From JBBROS01 sp965260935 (GTDB lineage: Bacteria; Pseudomonadota; Alphaproteobacteria; Acetobacterales; Acetobacteraceae), in the NCBI GenBank assembly GCA_965260935.1, contig OZ253374.1, forward strand, positions 1,922,001-1,986,000: a DNA stretch of 64,000 nt, in the 5' to 3' direction. A program made the translations under genes and the position numbers. Of this stretch, positions 17,071 through 25,238 are shown piece after piece. Every line of letters starts with the position of its first letter. The first letter of the stretch is position 1. The notes below the pieces were generated by a model. That model searched no databases and was not told where the DNA came from. It was given only the letters and a program-made list of their open reading frames with translations.

Positions 17071-17370
17071 TCAGCGCACCGTGCGCCCGGGGATGAACCG
17101 GTCCCGTGGGTATCCGCGCGGCGGCGGGCAGGCGCACGGCTCGCCGAGTGGCTTGGCGCGGATGATCGGGCAGATGAGTTGTTCGGGTCCGGCGCGCGTC
17201 GGCAAGAGGGCGTCGCACTTGTCGCCGAACCGGATATGCCGCCGATAAGGCGGCGGGGGCGGATAGACCGGCACCTCATAGACAGGCGGCGGCGAGTGCG
17301 GCCGCAAGTACTGCGCCGGCGCGGGGCCAGCCAACGAGACGAGAACGAGGGCGGGGGCAAGGGCCTTCAT
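17071..17370 (-). CDS. Short secreted Pro-rich protein
   Basis: 99 residues. ATG 17370 overlaps the rdgB stop (ATGA). The N-terminus MKALAPALVLVSLAGPAPA is a Sec signal with an AQ cleavage site. The mature part is rich in Pro, Tyr and Arg (PPPVYEVPVYPPPPP) and has three Cys, in DKCDALLP, LICPII and PCACPP. No family recognised. It sits between rdgB and the AtzG-like gene and is probably cotranscribed with both. Confidence 0.6.
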   Translation of the reverse strand: MKALAPALVLVSLAGPAPAQYLRPHSPPPVYEVPVYPPPPPYRRHIRFGDKCDALLPTRAGPEQLICPIIRAKPLGEPCACPPPRGYPRDRFIPGRTVR

Positions 17371-17972
17371 GGCGACGGATCGAAGCACGACGCGAGCAAT
17401 TGCGCCATGGCCTTCGCGCGGTGGCTGACCGCGTGCTTGGCCTCGGCCGTCATTTCCCCGAACGTCAGCGCCGATCCGGCCGGGACGAACATCGGGTCGT
17501 AGCCGAAACCCCTGTCGCCCCGGGGCGGCCAGGCCAGCTCGCCCTCGGCGCGGCCGAGGAAGGTGGCGGTCTCGCCGCCCGGCCACGCGAGGCAGAGCGC
17601 GCTCGTGAACCAGGCGCGCCGGTTCGGGTTGCCGGCAAGCGCCTCATGCACCCGGCGCATCGCGGCGAGGAAGTCCCGGCCTGGCCCGGCCCAGCGGGCG
17701 CTCAGCACGCCAGGGGCGCCGTCCAAGGCCGCGACGCTGAAGCCGGAATCGTCCGCCAGCGCGGGCAAGCCGCTCGCCGTGGCCGCGAGCGCCTTCAGGC
17801 GGGCATTGCCGGCGAAGTCGGGCGCGGTCTCCTCCGGCTCGGGCAAGCCCAGCGCGCCTGCGGACACGAGATCCACCGCGTAAGGGTGCAGCAGCGCCGC
17901 CATCTCCCCGAGCTTGCCGGGGTTGTGCGTGGCCAGCACCAGGCGGCTGCCGCGGGCGATTTGCCGGCTCAC
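17367..17972 (-). CDS. rdgB: Non-canonical purine NTP pyrophosphatase RdgB/HAM1
   Basis: 201 residues, GTG 17972 overlapping the rph stop. The substrate loop LVLATHNPGKLGEM lies near the N-terminus, with LADDSGFSVAALDGAPGV in the middle and GFGYDPMF followed by TFGEMTAEAKHAVSHRAKA towards the end; all are signature elements of the ITPase family. It hydrolyses dITP, ITP and XTP to monophosphates, keeping deaminated purines out of DNA and RNA. The rph-rdgB pair is the usual alphaproteobacterial arrangement. Confidence 0.95.
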   Translation of the reverse strand: MSRQIARGSRLVLATHNPGKLGEMAALLHPYAVDLVSAGALGLPEPEETAPDFAGNARLKALAATASGLPALADDSGFSVAALDGAPGVLSARWAGPGRDFLAAMRRVHEALAGNPNRRAWFTSALCLAWPGGETATFLGRAEGELAWPPRGDRGFGYDPMFVPAGSALTFGEMTAEAKHAVSHRAKAMAQLLASCFDPSP

Positions 17973-18694
17973 CCGGCCAGCGCCTCTCGCTGCGCGGCGT
18001 AAAGCCGTTCCGTGCCCAGCCGGGCCAGACGCATCAGTTCGGCGAATTGCGCCTCGCTGAACGGGTGCTTCTCCGCCGTGCCCTGGATCTCGACGATCCC
18101 GCCCCCGTCCGTCAGCACGAAGTTGGCGTCGGCTTCCGCGCCGTTGTCCTCGGCGTAGTCGAGGTCGAGCACCGCCTCGCCGGCCACCAAGCCGCAGCTC
18201 ACCGCCGCCACCTGCCCGGTGATCGGCGAGCGGGACAGCGCCCGGCCCGCCACCAGCTTGCGGAACGCGAGGCTCAGCGCGACCCAGGCCCCGGTGATGC
18301 TGGCACAGCGCGTGCCCCCATCCGCGTTCAGCACGTCGCAATCGAGCGTGATGGTGCACTCGCCCATCGCGGCGCGGTCCACCACCGCGCGGAGGCTGCG
18401 CCCGATCAGCCGCTGGATTTCCTGCGTCCGCCCGGATTGCTTGCCCCGCGCGGCCTCGCGGTCGCCCCGCGTGTTGGTGGCGCGCGGCAGCATCCCGTAT
18501 TCCGCCGTCACCCAGCCGACCCCCTGGCCGCGCAGGAACGGGGGAACGCGCCCTTCGACGCTGGCGTTGCACAGCACCTCGGTGCCGCCCATGCGGATCA
18601 GGCAGGACCCTTCCGCGTGTCGGGCGAAACCGAGGGTGAAGGAAACGTCGCGCAGCGCGTCGGCGGCGCGGCCCAAGGGGCGTGGTGCGGGCAT
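17969..18694 (-). CDS. rph: Ribonuclease PH
   Basis: 241 residues from ATG 18694, matching the usual length of about 240. Characteristic segments include LRDVSFTLGFARHAEGSCLI, VEGRVPPFLRGQGVGWVTAE, RTQEIQRLIGRSLRAVVD and VLDLDYAEDNGAEADANFV. The enzyme is a phosphorolytic 3' exoribonuclease that trims tRNA precursors. It is divergent from the oxidoreductase gene at 18755, with 60 bases between. Confidence 0.96.
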   Translation of the reverse strand: MPAPRPLGRAADALRDVSFTLGFARHAEGSCLIRMGGTEVLCNASVEGRVPPFLRGQGVGWVTAEYGMLPRATNTRGDREAARGKQSGRTQEIQRLIGRSLRAVVDRAAMGECTITLDCDVLNADGGTRCASITGAWVALSLAFRKLVAGRALSRSPITGQVAAVSCGLVAGEAVLDLDYAEDNGAEADANFVLTDGGGIVEIQGTAEKHPFSEAQFAELMRLARLGTERLYAAQREALAG

Positions 18695-18754
18695 GTGGGG
18701 GTGTCCTGTTTTCGGGGCCGTCCGTATAACCCATATCCACGGCGGAGGTAGACC

Positions 18755-19735
18755 ATGGCTGCAAACAACAGGCCCGTGCGGCTCAGCGTCATCGGCGCGG
18801 GCATCATGGGCGAGCGCCTGCTGCGGGCGGCGCAGGAGCACGCGCAAGGCGTCGTCGAGATCGTGTCGGTCTGGGACCACTCCGGCGAGGCGATGCAACG
18901 GGTCGGGGGCCTCGCTCCTGCCGCCAGGTCGGCGGACGAGGCGATCGAAGCCGGCGAGTGCGTCTATGTCGCGACGCCCCCGGCCACGCATCTTGACTAT
19001 GCCGGGCAGGCCCTCGCGGCCGGCCGCGCGGTGTTCCTGGAAAAGCCGCTGGCCACCGATGTCGCGGCGGCCGAGGCGTTCGTCAGAACGCATGACGGCG
19101 CGCGCGTCGCCGTCAACTTTCCCTTCGCATCCTCCTTCGCCGTCGAAATGCTGCGGACCTGGCTCGACGACGCCGTGATCGGCCCCCCGCGACGCCTCGA
19201 TATCCGCGTCGAGTTCGCCCGCTGGCCCCGCAATTGGCAGCAGGCCGCCGCCGGGTGGCTCGATGGCCCGGCGGAGGGCGGCTTCACCCGCGAAGTCGTC
19301 TCCCACTTCCTGTTCCTCGCCCGGCGCCTGCTGGGTCCGCTTCAGATCAGGACTTCGGGCGTGCGCCGGCTGGAGGGCGCGACCGAGAACAAGATAAACG
19401 CCCAACTCAGCGCCGGAGCGCTTCCGGTCACGCTTTCCGGGGAGGTCGGGCATACGGAACACGAGGACCATAACGCCTTCACGCTGACCGGCATCGGCGC
19501 GATCCGCTTGCGCGACTGGTCCTGGGCCGAGCGGCAGCGTCCGGACGGAGAATGGGCCAGCGACCCGGACGCGGCGCCGAACGAGGAGATGCGCCCCCGC
19601 GTGCTGCGGCGGCAGCTCGAAGGCGTGGCCGCGATGACCCGCGGCGAGCCGCATCGCCTGGCGACCTTGCAGGAAGCGCTGGAGGTGCAGGCCGTCGTCG
19701 AGGCGATGCTGGCGATGGCGCCGCTGGATGGCTAG
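18755..19735 (+). CDS. Gfo/Idh/MocA-family oxidoreductase
   Basis: 326 residues, ATG 18755 preceded by GGAGG. The N-terminal Rossmann fold shows LSVIGAGIMGERLL, and EKPLATDVAAAEAFV holds the conserved EKP motif; the C-terminal half is the beta-sheet substrate domain. Such enzymes oxidise or reduce sugars, inositols or related compounds with NAD(P). In many alphaproteobacteria rph faces hrcA directly; here this gene is inserted between them and overlaps hrcA by eight bases, so it is probably cotranscribed with the repressor gene. Confidence 0.88.
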   Translation: MAANNRPVRLSVIGAGIMGERLLRAAQEHAQGVVEIVSVWDHSGEAMQRVGGLAPAARSADEAIEAGECVYVATPPATHLDYAGQALAAGRAVFLEKPLATDVAAAEAFVRTHDGARVAVNFPFASSFAVEMLRTWLDDAVIGPPRRLDIRVEFARWPRNWQQAAAGWLDGPAEGGFTREVVSHFLFLARRLLGPLQIRTSGVRRLEGATENKINAQLSAGALPVTLSGEVGHTEHEDHNAFTLTGIGAIRLRDWSWAERQRPDGEWASDPDAAPNEEMRPRVLRRQLEGVAAMTRGEPHRLATLQEALEVQAVVEAMLAMAPLDG

Positions 19736-20792
19736 CCGGCCGCAAGGCTTCCCGTCGAGCGTGCCGCCGGGCCTCGATTTCCGCTCGGCAGCCGTGCTTC
19801 GCGAGATCGTCGAGCAGTTCGTCCAGACCGGCGAGCCCGTGGGCAGCCGGACCTTGTCGCGCTATCTGCCGATGCCGCTCTCCCCGGCCTCGATCCGCAA
19901 CGTCATGGCCGACCTGACCGAAGCCGGCCTCCTGTTCGCCCCCCACGCCAGCGCCGGACGCCTGCCGACCGACCGCGGCCTGCGCTTGTTCGTCGATGGC
20001 CTGCTGCAGAAGGGCGTCCTGGCCGAGGAGGAGCGCGAAACCATCGCCCGCGCGCTGGAGGCGCGTGGCCGCAGCCTGGAGGACACGCTGGCGGAGGCCG
20101 GCAACATGCTCTCCGAGCTCGCGGGCGCCGCCGGCCTCGTGCTCGCGCCGAAGTCGGACGGGGCGGTGCGGCACATCGAGTTCGTGCCCCTCGGCTCCGG
20201 CCGCGCGCTGGTGATCCTGGTGGGGGCGGACGGCCAGGTCGAGAACCGCGTGATCGAGACCCCCGCCGGCCTGCCCCCGTCCGCGCTGGTCCAGGCCAGC
20301 AACTTCCTCAACGCGCGCCTCACCGGGCGCAGCCTCGCCGACCTGCGGACCAAGGTCGCCGGCGAGATGGCCGAGGACCGCAGCCTGCTCGACAGCCTCA
20401 CCAGCCAAGTGGTCGAAACCGGGCTGGCCACCTGGACCGGCGACCGGGGCGGCTCGCTTATCATCCGCGGCCAGGCCCGCCTGCTCGCCGACGTGCGCCA
20501 GATCGAGAGCCTGAGGGCGATCCAGGCGCTGTTCGAGCGGCTGGAAACCGAGGAGACCCTGCTCAAGCTGCTGGAACTGGCCGAGGCATCGGACGGCGTG
20601 CGCATCTTCATCGGCGCCGAAAGCGGGCTGTTCGGGGCCAGCGGGGTGTCGATGGTCGTCGCGCCCGCCCGCAACGAGGGCGACCGGATCGTCGGCGCCA
20701 TCGGCGTGATCGGGCCGACGCGGATTAACTACGGCCGCATCATTCCGGTGGTCGACTACACCGCGCGCGCCATCGGGCGCTTGCTGGGGTGA
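19728..20792 (+). CDS. hrcA: Heat-inducible transcription repressor HrcA
   Basis: 354 residues. The N-terminal winged helix has LREIVEQFVQTGEPVGSRTL and SPASIRNVMADLTEAGL, followed by HASAGRLPTDRGLRLFVDGL, all highly conserved in HrcA. The C-terminal half has the GAF-like core ending IGVIGPTRINYGRIIPVV. HrcA represses groESL and dnaK operons through CIRCE operators and is kept active by GroEL. I see no CIRCE sequence in the intergenic DNA here, and grpE, which usually follows, is absent. Confidence 0.96.
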   Translation: MASRPQGFPSSVPPGLDFRSAAVLREIVEQFVQTGEPVGSRTLSRYLPMPLSPASIRNVMADLTEAGLLFAPHASAGRLPTDRGLRLFVDGLLQKGVLAEEERETIARALEARGRSLEDTLAEAGNMLSELAGAAGLVLAPKSDGAVRHIEFVPLGSGRALVILVGADGQVENRVIETPAGLPPSALVQASNFLNARLTGRSLADLRTKVAGEMAEDRSLLDSLTSQVVETGLATWTGDRGGSLIIRGQARLLADVRQIESLRAIQALFERLETEETLLKLLELAEASDGVRIFIGAESGLFGASGVSMVVAPARNEGDRIVGAIGVIGPTRINYGRIIPVVDYTARAIGRLLG

Positions 20793-21808
20793 TCCGCACC
20801 GCCCGCGGCCTTGTCGAAGCCGGGTTGGCCGATCCCTCCCAGCTTCCGGCGCTGCAAGCCGTCGGCGCGCGCTACGCCGTCGGCATCACGCCCGCCATGC
20901 GCGGCCTGATCGAGACCGCGGACGACCCGGTCGGCCGCCAGTTCGTCCCGCATCCGGACGAGCTGCGAACCCAGCCGCACGAACGGCCCGACCCGATCGG
21001 CGACGACGCCCTTTCCCCCGTTCCCGGCATCGTCCACCGCTATCCGGACCGCGTGCTGCTGAAGCCCTTGCTCGTCTGCCCGGTCTATTGCCGCTTCTGC
21101 TTCCGGCGCGAGCACGTAGGGCCGGGCGGCGGCGTTCTTTCCCCCGCCCAGCTCGACGCCGCGCTCGATTACGTCCGCGCCCGCCCGGTGATCCGCGAGG
21201 TCATCCTCACCGGCGGCGACCCGCTGATGCTGTCCCCCCGCCGCCTCGGCGCGTTGCTGGGGGAGCTGGACGCCATCCCCCACGTCGAGCTGCTCCGCAT
21301 CCACACTCGCGTGCCGGTCGCCGACCCCAGCCGCGTCAATGACGCCGCCGCCACAGCACTCGCCCTTGAAACGCCCGTCTGGCTCGTTGTCCACGCCAAC
21401 CATGCGCGCGAGTTCACCCCGGACGCCCGCGCCGCCCTGCGCCTGCTCGCCTCCGCCGGCGTGCCGCTGCTCGGCCAATCCGTGCTGCTGCGCGGCGTGA
21501 ACGACGCCGCCGAGGCGCTCGAAGCCCTGTTCCGCGCCATGCTGCGCGCCCGCGTCAAGCCCTACTACCTGCACCAGCTCGACCCTGCGCCCGGCACCGC
21601 CCGCTTTTACGTCCCCATCGAGGAGGGCCGGCGGCTGCTGGCAGCCCTCCGCGGCCGGGTCACTGGCCTCGCCTGGCCGACCTACGTGCTCGATATCCCG
21701 GGCGGGCACGGCAAGGTGCCGGTCGGGCCGGAGTATTTGCACGGCGATACGGTGCAAGACCCGTGGGGCGGCCGCCACGCGCTTGCCGCTGGCCGGCCTG
21801 CGGGGTAG
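20789..21808 (+). CDS. epmB: EF-P beta-lysylation protein EpmB (KamA-like radical SAM enzyme)
   Basis: 339 residues, GTG 20789 overlapping the hrcA stop. The radical SAM cluster motif is CPVYCRFCFRREH (CxxxCxxC), followed by LTGGDPLMLS and the PLP-dependent aminomutase region; PYYLHQLDPAPGTARF and DIPGGHGKVPVGP are shared by KamA and EpmB. At this length, without the long C-terminal extension of true lysine 2,3-aminomutase, and with efp next door, it is best called EpmB, which makes beta-lysine for EF-P. No EpmA ligase gene is in the window. Confidence 0.88.
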   Translation: MIRTARGLVEAGLADPSQLPALQAVGARYAVGITPAMRGLIETADDPVGRQFVPHPDELRTQPHERPDPIGDDALSPVPGIVHRYPDRVLLKPLLVCPVYCRFCFRREHVGPGGGVLSPAQLDAALDYVRARPVIREVILTGGDPLMLSPRRLGALLGELDAIPHVELLRIHTRVPVADPSRVNDAAATALALETPVWLVVHANHAREFTPDARAALRLLASAGVPLLGQSVLLRGVNDAAEALEALFRAMLRARVKPYYLHQLDPAPGTARFYVPIEEGRRLLAALRGRVTGLAWPTYVLDIPGGHGKVPVGPEYLHGDTVQDPWGGRHALAAGRPAG

Positions 21809-21847
21809 AAGCCACGTTCCACACCACGCGTTGCCGGGTTCTTTTCC

Positions 21848-22414
21848 ATGAAGCAGCAGGCCAATCTCATCCGCGCCGGACAGGTGCTCGACCATGGCGG
21901 ACGCCGTTGGACCGTACTGAAGCAGCAGATCATCAGCCCGGGCAAAGGCGGGGCCTTTATCCAGGTCGAGATGCGCGACCTCCGGACCGGCAACAAGACC
22001 AACGAACGCTGGCGCACCGCCGACACGGTGGAACGGCTGCAAACGTCCGAGAAAGAGTATACCTATTCCTACACCGATGGCGACAACATCGTCCTCATGG
22101 ACCAGGAAACCTACGAGCAGACCCTGATCCCGATGAGTTTGCTGGGCGACCTCGCGCCGTTCCTGCAGGACAACATGGAAGTGACCGTCGATATGGTCGA
22201 GAGCGAGCCGGTCGGCATCCGCCTGCCGCCGACCGTGGTGCTGGAGGTGGTCGAGGCCGATCCGGTGGTCAAAGGCCAGACCGCGACCAGCTCCTACAAG
22301 CCGGCCCGGCTTTCCAACGGGATCAAGGTCGGCGTGCCCCCCTTCATCGAGGCCGGCGAGCGCATCGTCGTCCGCACCGAGGACGCAACCTACGTCGAAC
22401 GGGCAAAGTCCTGA
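21848..22414 (+). CDS. efp: Translation elongation factor P
   Basis: 188 residues from ATG 21848. Three-domain EF-P: the domain I loop IISPGKGGAFIQVEMRDL holds the modifiable lysine at residue 33; EYTYSYTDGDNIVLMDQETYEQ lies in domain II; KPARLSNGIKVGVPPFIEAGE is the domain III signature. EF-P relieves ribosome stalling at polyproline. That matters here because several neighbours (23313-24059, 17071-17370) contain long proline runs. The adjacent epmB gene suggests Lys33 is beta-lysylated. Confidence 0.96.
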   Translation: MKQQANLIRAGQVLDHGGRRWTVLKQQIISPGKGGAFIQVEMRDLRTGNKTNERWRTADTVERLQTSEKEYTYSYTDGDNIVLMDQETYEQTLIPMSLLGDLAPFLQDNMEVTVDMVESEPVGIRLPPTVVLEVVEADPVVKGQTATSSYKPARLSNGIKVGVPPFIEAGERIVVRTEDATYVERAKS

Positions 22415-22461
22415 ACAACGACCTCGAAGGCCAGGGCCGCCATGAAAACTGAGAGCTGACC

Positions 22462-23313
22462 ATGGCCCTGCGTCTCTCGCCCCACATGACCGTCATGCAG
22501 AACGCGGCGCAACGGGCGGCCAAACGCCTGCTGCGGGACTTCAACGAAGTCGAGCAACTCCAGGTCAGCGTCAAAGGCCCCTCCGATTTCGTCAGCCAGG
22601 CCGACCTCCGCTCCGAGGCCACCCTGCGCGAAGACCTCGCCAAGGCGCGCCCGGGCTACGCCTTCCTGATGGAGGAAAGCGGCATGAGCGGCAGCGCCAA
22701 CTGGTCCTGGCGCTGGATCGTCGACCCGCTGGACGGCACCTCCAATTTCCTCCACGGCGTGCCGCAATGGTGCATCTCCATCGCCCTCGAACGCCGCCTC
22801 CAGGACGGCGGCAGCGAGATCGCCGCCGGGATGATCTACAACCCGGTCAACGACGAGATGTTCTGGGCCGAGCGCGGCGGCGGCGCGTTCCTCAACGAAC
22901 GGCGTCTGCGCGTCTCCGCGCGGCGCGAGCTGAAGGACGCGCTGCTCGGCACCGGCATCCCTTTCGCCGCCGTCGCGGCCTCCCGCCGTCTCGCCTTCGC
23001 CCGCACCCTCGGCGTGCTGATGCCGCAGGTCGCCGGCATCAGGCGTTTCGGCGCCGCGGCGCTCGACCTGGCCTGGGTCGCCGCCGGGCGCTTCGACGGA
23101 TATTGGGAACTCGGCCTCAAGCCGTGGGACATGGCCGCTGGCATGTTGATCGTGCGCGAGGCCGGCGGCTACGTCACCGACCCCGCCGGGCGGGAGACCA
23201 CGATGCTGGAGGCCGGCGGCAACGATGTGGTCGCCGCGAACCCGCACATGCACGCCCACCTGCTTGGCGCAGTTGCCGACGGCGTGCAGACGGCCGAGGG
23301 CCGCGCCGCCTGA
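22462..23313 (+). CDS. Inositol monophosphatase family protein
   Basis: 283 residues, ATG 22462. The Li+-sensitive phosphatase metal sites are visible: the Asp/Glu region around LMEESGM, the core WIVDPLDGTSNFLHGVPQWC and the distal WELGLKPWDMAAGMLIVREAGG. This SuhB-like family hydrolyses inositol-1-phosphate or similar sugar phosphates; SuhB itself also helps rRNA transcription. The stop overlaps the next start (TGATG), tying it to the envelope genes that follow. Confidence 0.93.
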   Translation: MALRLSPHMTVMQNAAQRAAKRLLRDFNEVEQLQVSVKGPSDFVSQADLRSEATLREDLAKARPGYAFLMEESGMSGSANWSWRWIVDPLDGTSNFLHGVPQWCISIALERRLQDGGSEIAAGMIYNPVNDEMFWAERGGGAFLNERRLRVSARRELKDALLGTGIPFAAVAASRRLAFARTLGVLMPQVAGIRRFGAAALDLAWVAAGRFDGYWELGLKPWDMAAGMLIVREAGGYVTDPAGRETTMLEAGGNDVVAANPHMHAHLLGAVADGVQTAEGRAA

Positions 23314-24059
23314 TGCGGGGCGCCCTTCCGGGCTTACTAGGCATCGCGCTGCTGATCGGGGCAGGACCGGCCTTCGCGCAAGTCACCGTCAACCCCGGCG
23401 CGCTCGAACTGCTGCCATCCAAGCCGACGCGGGAGCCTGCGCCGAGACGGACGCGGCGCGCCGAGCCGGCCCCGCAGCCTTCGGAGCAGGCGGACAGCAC
23501 GCCCGCGGACGACATCCCGATCCCGCCGATCCCGCCGTCCGCCGAGCCGCCGCCAGCCGGATCGCCGCCAGCGAAAGCGGCCCTTCCCGCATTGCCGACG
23601 GTTCCCCCCGCCATCGCCGCCCTTCCGCCGCCGCCGCCCATCCCCGAGCCGCGCGCCGAGCCGCCGCCGCCGATACCCGTCGCCGACGACGCGCCGGGCC
23701 AGGCGATGCCATTGACCGGCGGCCTGCGCATCACCTTCGGCTCCGGGCGCGACGAGCTGAACCCATCGACCGAGGCCGCTTTGCGCGATCTCGCCCGCCA
23801 GGTCAAAGGCCATGAGCAGGACACGATCAGCATCTCGGCTTTCGCCGCGGGCACCCCGGAAGACCCCTCGACCGCCCGCCGCCTCTCGCTCGGACGGGCG
23901 CTGGCCGCCCGCGCCGTGCTGATCGACGACGGCATTGCCTCGAACCGCATCTACCCGCGCGCCCTCGGCGCCGCCCCGGAAAGCGCCGGGGAGCCGGACC
24001 GCGTCGACGTCATCGTCAATCCTCCGCCTGGCGCCTCGCCGTCGAGCATAAGCAAATGA
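23313..24059 (+). CDS. Secreted Pro-rich protein with OmpA-like domain
   Basis: 248 residues from ATG 23313. It has a Sec signal (LPGLLGIALLIGAGPAFAQ), then about 110 residues dominated by Pro, Ala and Glu with several proline runs, then an OmpA-like domain from about residue 130 (RITFGSGRDELNPSTEAALRD, later DPSTARRLSLGRALAAR). The domain should bind peptidoglycan, with the Pro-rich stretch as a periplasm-spanning linker. Cotranscribed with the MotA-like gene (ATGA overlap). The proline runs would make its translation EF-P dependent. Confidence 0.75.
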   Translation: MRGALPGLLGIALLIGAGPAFAQVTVNPGALELLPSKPTREPAPRRTRRAEPAPQPSEQADSTPADDIPIPPIPPSAEPPPAGSPPAKAALPALPTVPPAIAALPPPPPIPEPRAEPPPPIPVADDAPGQAMPLTGGLRITFGSGRDELNPSTEAALRDLARQVKGHEQDTISISAFAAGTPEDPSTARRLSLGRALAARAVLIDDGIASNRIYPRALGAAPESAGEPDRVDVIVNPPPGASPSSISK

Positions 24060-25207
24060 CGCGGCCCAAGACATACCTCGTCCGGATGCTCGCTTTCCTG
24101 CTCGCGGTGATGGTGGTCGCGGTCCTGCTCTCCACCGCGCTGATCACCGCGTTCAGCAGCAATCCCCTGCTCAACACGCTGATCCTGTTCGTGCTGCTGA
24201 TCGGCGTCGGCTGGAACCTCATGCAGGTGACAAGGCTGTCGCCCGAGGTGCACTGGGTCGAGACCTTCCAGAAGAACCGCACGCAACTTGCGGCCCTGCC
24301 CGCGCCCCGCCTCCTGGCGCCCATGGCCAGCATGTTGGCCGCCCGCCAGGCCAAGACCCGCGACGGCCAGGACCGCTTCACCCTGTCCGCCCCGGCCATG
24401 CGGAGCCTGCTCGACAGCCTTGCCAGCCGCCTCGACGAGGGCCGCGAGCTGTCGCGCTACATGACCGGCCTGCTGATCTTCCTGGGCCTGCTCGGCACCT
24501 TCTGGGGCCTGCTGCTGACGGTCGGCGCCGTGTCGGACGTGATCTCCGGCATGTCGGTCGGCAGCGGCGACCTCAACGCGCTGTTCGAGCAATTGAAGTC
24601 CGGCCTGGGCCGCCCGCTGCGGGGAATGGGCACGGCGTTCAGCAGCAGCATGTTCGGCCTCGCCGGCGCGCTCGTGCTGGGCTTCCTCGACCTTACGGCC
24701 GGGCAGGCGCAAAACCGCTTCTTCAACGAGCTTGAGGAATGGCTCGCCGGCCTTACCCGCCTTTCCTCCGGCGCGCTGGGCGGCGACGGCGACGGCTCGA
24801 TCCCGGTCTACGTCCAGGCCCTGCTGGAGCAGACCGCCGAGAACATGGAGGACCTGCAAAGCATCCTGGTGCGCGGAGAAGATGCCCGCCAGCAATCCAA
24901 CGACGCGATCCTGTCGCTGACCGAGCGCATCGGCGTGCTGTCCGACACCATGCGCGCCAGCCAGCAGATCATGCTGCGCATTGCCGAAACCCAAGCCCAG
25001 CTCGGCCCCGCGTTGCAACGCCTGGGAGAAAGACGGCCCGACGGCGAGGATGGCGCGCGCAACCACCTGCGGAACATCGAGACCTACATGCACCGCTTGG
25101 TGACCGAGAGCCAGCAAGGCCGGGTGCAGAGCACGCAGGAGCTTCGCAACGACATCCGCGTGCTGACCCGCACCATCGCCGCCCTGTCCGAAGGGCAGTC
25201 GGGATGA
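24056..25207 (+). CDS. MotA/TolQ/ExbB-like proton channel protein
   Basis: 383 residues, ATG 24056 overlapping the previous stop. Two N-terminal spans (LAFLLAVMVVAVLL, LILFVLLIGVGWNL) are followed by a loop and two more hydrophobic segments: YMTGLLIFLGLLGTFWGLLLTVG and MGTAFSSSMFGLAGALVLGF, the MotA/TolQ channel core. A charged, helical C-terminal region of about 130 residues follows. Together with the MotB-like protein encoded next it should form a proton-driven unit that works on the cell wall. No flagellar genes are nearby, so it is probably not a flagellar stator. Confidence 0.82.
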   Translation: MTRPKTYLVRMLAFLLAVMVVAVLLSTALITAFSSNPLLNTLILFVLLIGVGWNLMQVTRLSPEVHWVETFQKNRTQLAALPAPRLLAPMASMLAARQAKTRDGQDRFTLSAPAMRSLLDSLASRLDEGRELSRYMTGLLIFLGLLGTFWGLLLTVGAVSDVISGMSVGSGDLNALFEQLKSGLGRPLRGMGTAFSSSMFGLAGALVLGFLDLTAGQAQNRFFNELEEWLAGLTRLSSGALGGDGDGSIPVYVQALLEQTAENMEDLQSILVRGEDARQQSNDAILSLTERIGVLSDTMRASQQIMLRIAETQAQLGPALQRLGERRPDGEDGARNHLRNIETYMHRLVTESQQGRVQSTQELRNDIRVLTRTIAALSEGQSG

Positions 25208-25238
25208 GGCTGCCCTCCCACGATCAAGCGGGCTGAGC

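Noticed and set aside
18695..18754. CIRCE operator upstream of the hrcA operon
   Set aside because: The TTAGCACTC inverted repeat is absent from these 60 bases.
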